DNA of 26,527 bases, taken from NCBI GenBank assembly GCA_009746045.1, contig RPFO01001894.1, forward strand, positions 1-26,527, read 5' to 3'. This DNA is from Mesostigma viride (Eukaryota; Streptophyta; Mesostigmatophyceae; Mesostigmatales; Mesostigmataceae). Numbering within the stretch: position 1 is the stretch's first letter; each line of letters starts with the position of its first letter. Of the stretch, positions 24,208 through 26,527 are shown one piece after another. Both the position numbers and the translations under genes were made by a program. Under the pieces are notes generated by a model. The model worked only from the letters and a program-made list of their open reading frames with translations. It did not search any database and was not told the DNA's origin.

Positions 24208-24864
24208 ATGAGCCTCGCGCGGTACCTGCAGCACGTGCAAGGAGGCGACGGTTTTTCTCCGCACATTTTCGACGAGCACTTCGCCAAGTACGCGAACGAG
24301 GGGTACGCCGCCCCCGTCGAGCCGACCGCCGAGGCCGTACCGCCGCCCGTCCCGTACGGCGACATCACGGCGCGGCAGGCAGAGGACTTCGGGGTGGTTA
24401 TGGTGGACCGCGACGTGCTTGCGCGGATCATGCGCGCGGTCGAGGAGGTGGAGAGACGCAAGGGTCTTTCGGTTCCGCCGTCGTTGAACTCGGTGTACGC
24501 GAGCGAGGGGGGCGGGTGGCCGGGGGTGACGACGGACGACGGGGAGCTGGTTCGTATGCCGTCTCGCCTGGATTTGGACTACGGTACGAAGATGCCTCCG
24601 ATGATGCTTCCGTCGGACTTTGAGCGCGTGATGGCGCCGATCTACCCGGGGTTCCGTCCGGTGCACGGGGCGGGCGACTCGGGCGGCAACGAGAGGAGCG
24701 ACGACGCGCCCAAGGCCTCCTCTACCAGTTCGACCGCGGTCGGCACGGGACACGACCTGACGACTGTCGCGAGTGCGGGTGGCATGTCATCCGACACGTC
24801 TGGAGCGGGGTCGTCTGCGAGCGCCGCAGGTTTGATACGGACGAAACAGTGGCTAAGGGTGTAG
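24208..24864 (+). CDS. Unknown 218-residue protein with a disordered Ser/Gly/Ala-rich tail
   Basis: The ATG at 24208 follows AATGATAA. The first half looks folded (SLARYLQHVQGGDGF; ITARQAEDFGVVMVDRDVLA; IMRAVEEVERRKG), and a Pro-rich loop (PTAEAVPPPVPYG) interrupts it. From about residue 155 it is Ser/Thr/Gly/Ala-rich and disordered (SSTSSTAVGTGHDLTT, SSDTSGAGSSASAAG), typical of viral structural or phosphorylated tails. No membrane span and no known family. GC is far higher than in the next gene. Confidence 0.65.
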   Translation: MSLARYLQHVQGGDGFSPHIFDEHFAKYANEGYAAPVEPTAEAVPPPVPYGDITARQAEDFGVVMVDRDVLARIMRAVEEVERRKGLSVPPSLNSVYASEGGGWPGVTTDDGELVRMPSRLDLDYGTKMPPMMLPSDFERVMAPIYPGFRPVHGAGDSGGNERSDDAPKASSTSSTAVGTGHDLTTVASAGGMSSDTSGAGSSASAAGLIRTKQWLRV

Positions 24865-24929
24865 AATTCATTGACGGCGGCTCGAAATTAACGGTGACGA
24901 TTTTTTTAGAGGTATAGCATCTGATGATA

Positions 24930-24940
24930 GGATATATATA
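24930..24940 (+). promoter_or_regulatory. TATATATAT box before the 24941 gene
   Basis: GGATATATATA precedes the first open codons of the next gene and follows a T7 run. It is a strong TATA-like element in a 76-base spacer of low GC. Confidence 0.4.
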
Positions 24941-26161
24941 TTGACAAAAGTATCTGAATACGAGGACGCGTTGAATAAATCCCACGTGACACAAGGCCAA
25001 TACGATAAAATCCTGGAATCGCTGCGCTCTATGTTTCGCGACCCTAGTAAGACGGGATCGGCTTTCGAAAGTTCGTCTCCTTTGTACACAGATGACGATG
25101 CGTTACGTGACGCAGGACAACAACTCGTCAAGTCGATTATGGATGGCGTCCCCTTTGATCGTACAGTATCTTCGGCGATAGCTCCCGATATCGATATGAC
25201 ACGTATTAAAGAGGTCGGAGGAGAATTCGAACGTGAAGCGTATGAACTTATGTCAGGGAAAACCCCGGAACATCAAAAGGCCATTGCCGAAGCGCTTACC
25301 ATCACGGCCAATGAAATATTGGACAATCCTATGGGAGCTCACGCGACAGCGGAGGACGTAAAAGCGTTGATCGAACTAGCACGCAGTCTTCCACGTGGAC
25401 TTGTACACGCGGCTAAACTTGTGGGGGGGACGGTGGACGCACTCACGGGTGGCACGATCGGTTATCTTCTACACGGCGATCCTGGATCCGGTGATCCCAA
25501 TCCGGGAAACGCCTCACTGCACGGACAGAAGACGATCGATGCCTTGTCCCACATACCAGTGAATATCGAGAAATCGACCAACGCGGACGACGTAAAAACA
25601 CTAGCCGATAACTTAAAATCCTTATTACGTTCGGATGAAAAGTTCCAATACGACGTTAGAAGGGGGGGCCTGGAAACATTGGTTGATAAAATTATTAACG
25701 ACCCGTTCGAACATGAGAAGAACGTGATCAGGATGAATTTGGTGCTTAAGGGTATAAATACGATCAGAAGGGAGGCGGAAGGCGTCGCGCGTCAGGATAG
25801 GATCGAGCGTGAAAAGAGTGCAGCCGACGCCCCGTCATTGGCGAAAGTCACATTATCGTTTTTGAGCGAATTTCCATCGCCGACGGATGCGAAGACGATG
25901 TCGGTAAAGAACTTCGTAACAGCTGCGCGGGCGGCATTGCACGGAGTGCCGGGGTTCAGCGATGATGTCAAATCGAAATTAGAAGCAGTCCAAACAATTC
26001 TGAACGAGATGGACGATGCCAAATACAACCCTTCGCTAGATCCAAAAACGCACAATAATAAACTTAATCAGATCAACAAGAAGATCAGAGCGATCCGAAA
26101 CGAGTCGGCCAGAGTGACAAGACCGGACTCATTCCGCGTTGACGAAAAATATCTGACTTGA
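24941..26161 (+). CDS. Unknown helical protein of about 406 residues; start codon unclear
   Basis: The frame is open from 24917, but the first ATG in frame is at 25031; 24941 is a TTG. The stretch between reads protein-like (VSEYEDALNKSHVTQGQYDK), so the real start may be upstream in another frame after a lost base, or the protein begins at 25031 (MFRDPSKTG). The product is mostly helical and charged (ADDVKTLADNLKSLLRSDEK; LETLVDKIINDPFEHEKN), with a Gly-rich hydrophobic patch (AAKLVGGTVDALTGGTIGYLL, about residues 160-180). Base composition is clearly AT-richer than the neighbours on both sides, like the coiled-coil gene at the left end. No family was recognised; a structural or scaffolding role is a guess. 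Confidence 0.65.
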   Translation: MTKVSEYEDALNKSHVTQGQYDKILESLRSMFRDPSKTGSAFESSSPLYTDDDALRDAGQQLVKSIMDGVPFDRTVSSAIAPDIDMTRIKEVGGEFEREAYELMSGKTPEHQKAIAEALTITANEILDNPMGAHATAEDVKALIELARSLPRGLVHAAKLVGGTVDALTGGTIGYLLHGDPGSGDPNPGNASLHGQKTIDALSHIPVNIEKSTNADDVKTLADNLKSLLRSDEKFQYDVRRGGLETLVDKIINDPFEHEKNVIRMNLVLKGINTIRREAEGVARQDRIEREKSAADAPSLAKVTLSFLSEFPSPTDAKTMSVKNFVTAARAALHGVPGFSDDVKSKLEAVQTILNEMDDAKYNPSLDPKTHNNKLNQINKKIRAIRNESARVTRPDSFRVDEKYLT

Positions 26162-26162
26162 T

Positions 26163-26170
26163 CGTATACA
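26163..26170 (+). promoter_or_regulatory. CGTATACA box before the 26182 gene
   Basis: The GTATAC core, as at 6218 and 12161, lies 11 bases before the ATG at 26182. A short ATG at 26177 gives only two codons and is ignored. Confidence 0.4.
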
Positions 26171-26181
26171 ACATTGATGTC

Positions 26182-26527
26182 ATGACCACTCCGGGCAACG
26201 TGTTACTTTCACTGTACGAGGGCGGCAAGGCCGTCCCGGCCAAGGTGGCGAGCTGGGTGCGGGAGAGCGTCGGGTCCTGCGCGAGCGGCGTCGGAAAGAC
26301 GCTCAAGAGGGACGAGATGGCGCGCGTCGTCGCGGCCATGTACCCCGACCTGCCCGCCGAATTCCTGCAGAAAGCGGCCAAACCGTCCCTGTGTCTCCTG
26401 CTGGGCGACGAGATCGTCGGCCGCACGATCTCGGGCTTGTGTCGCCAGGGCCTGGCGGGCGGCCCCGACACGCAACGGCGATTGATCGAGATCGTCTCCA
26501 CGCTCACCCAACAGCCCGCCGCGAGTA
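26182..26527 (+). CDS. Partial gene, SAP-like helical protein, cut by the window end
   Basis: The ATG at 26182 opens at least 115 codons that run off the right edge (MTTPGNVLLSLYEGGKAVPA). The block LKRDEMARVVAAMYPDLPAE followed by AAKPSLCLLLGDEI resembles the two repeats of the gene at 21113 (TKRD... FPDTP ... KDDLCRKLG), so the two share a SAP-like helical module. It has high GC, like most genes here. No downstream domain is visible, so the function is open. The opposite-strand frames over this region look like shadows. Confidence 0.65.
   Translation, partial: MTTPGNVLLSLYEGGKAVPAKVASWVRESVGSCASGVGKTLKRDEMARVVAAMYPDLPAEFLQKAAKPSLCLLLGDEIVGRTISGLCRQGLAGGPDTQRRLIEIVSTLTQQPAAS

Overview
The window looks like part of a large eukaryotic DNA virus genome (phylum Nucleocytoviricota), or an integrated copy of one. 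The signs are: a zinc protein with the cysteine layout of poxvirus-type late transcription factor VLTF-2; two KilA-N proteins; an NPW-type small basic protein that I recall from giant viruses; many small transmembrane and low-complexity proteins; tightly packed intronless genes on both strands (spacers often 4-100 bp, adjacent stop codons); and TATA/GTATAC-like boxes just upstream of ATGs in place of Shine-Dalgarno sites. No capsid, polymerase or packaging ATPase gene lies here, so I do not assign a family.

Layout. 1-3170: an AT-richer gene for a very long coiled-coil protein, heavily frameshifted at its left end. 3136-4297 (-): NifS-like cysteine desulfurase, divergent from an unknown gene at 4413-5127. 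5218-6217: three small membrane proteins. 6260-7858 (+) and 12202-13748 (-): two related ADP-ribosyltransferase-fold proteins. They bracket a tandem pair of SprT-like metalloprotease genes with histone-like basic N-termini (7908-9623 and 9701-11303) and two small genes (11308-12152). 13761-14843 (-): two genes sharing an SPRARD module. 14844-15453: repeats, with perhaps one tiny gene. 15454-17522: two KilA-N genes with near-identical N-terminal halves and upstream regions but different C-terminal halves, one a PD-(D/E)XK nuclease-like domain.

17523-18705 holds no convincing gene. It contains a duplicated ~195-bp unit with a hairpin and a ~614-bp inverted-repeat element built from a 15-mer motif around an AT-rich centre with six iteron-like sites. 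18706-21074: an acidic protein, an unknown protein and the VLTF-2-like factor. 21113-23762: a protein with SAP-like repeats, a GNAT-like acetyltransferase and the NPW-type small protein. 23890-26527: four genes of unknown function, the last cut by the window end.

At least eight genes are split by single-base frame changes, several at runs of 5-8 G or C, and density is highest in the first 1.1 kb. This fits homopolymer and low-coverage errors in a long-read assembly better than gene decay, though decay of an integrated copy cannot be excluded. Such genes are given as one feature over their full span with the breaks described; the exception is the first gene, which is listed in three parts. The genes suggest expression control (VLTF-2-like, KilA-N), DNA/protein maintenance (SprT-like, nuclease-like), host or viral protein modification (ADP-ribosyltransferase-like, GNAT-like) and virion or membrane structure (small membrane proteins, coiled coil). 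These roles are inferred from family membership.
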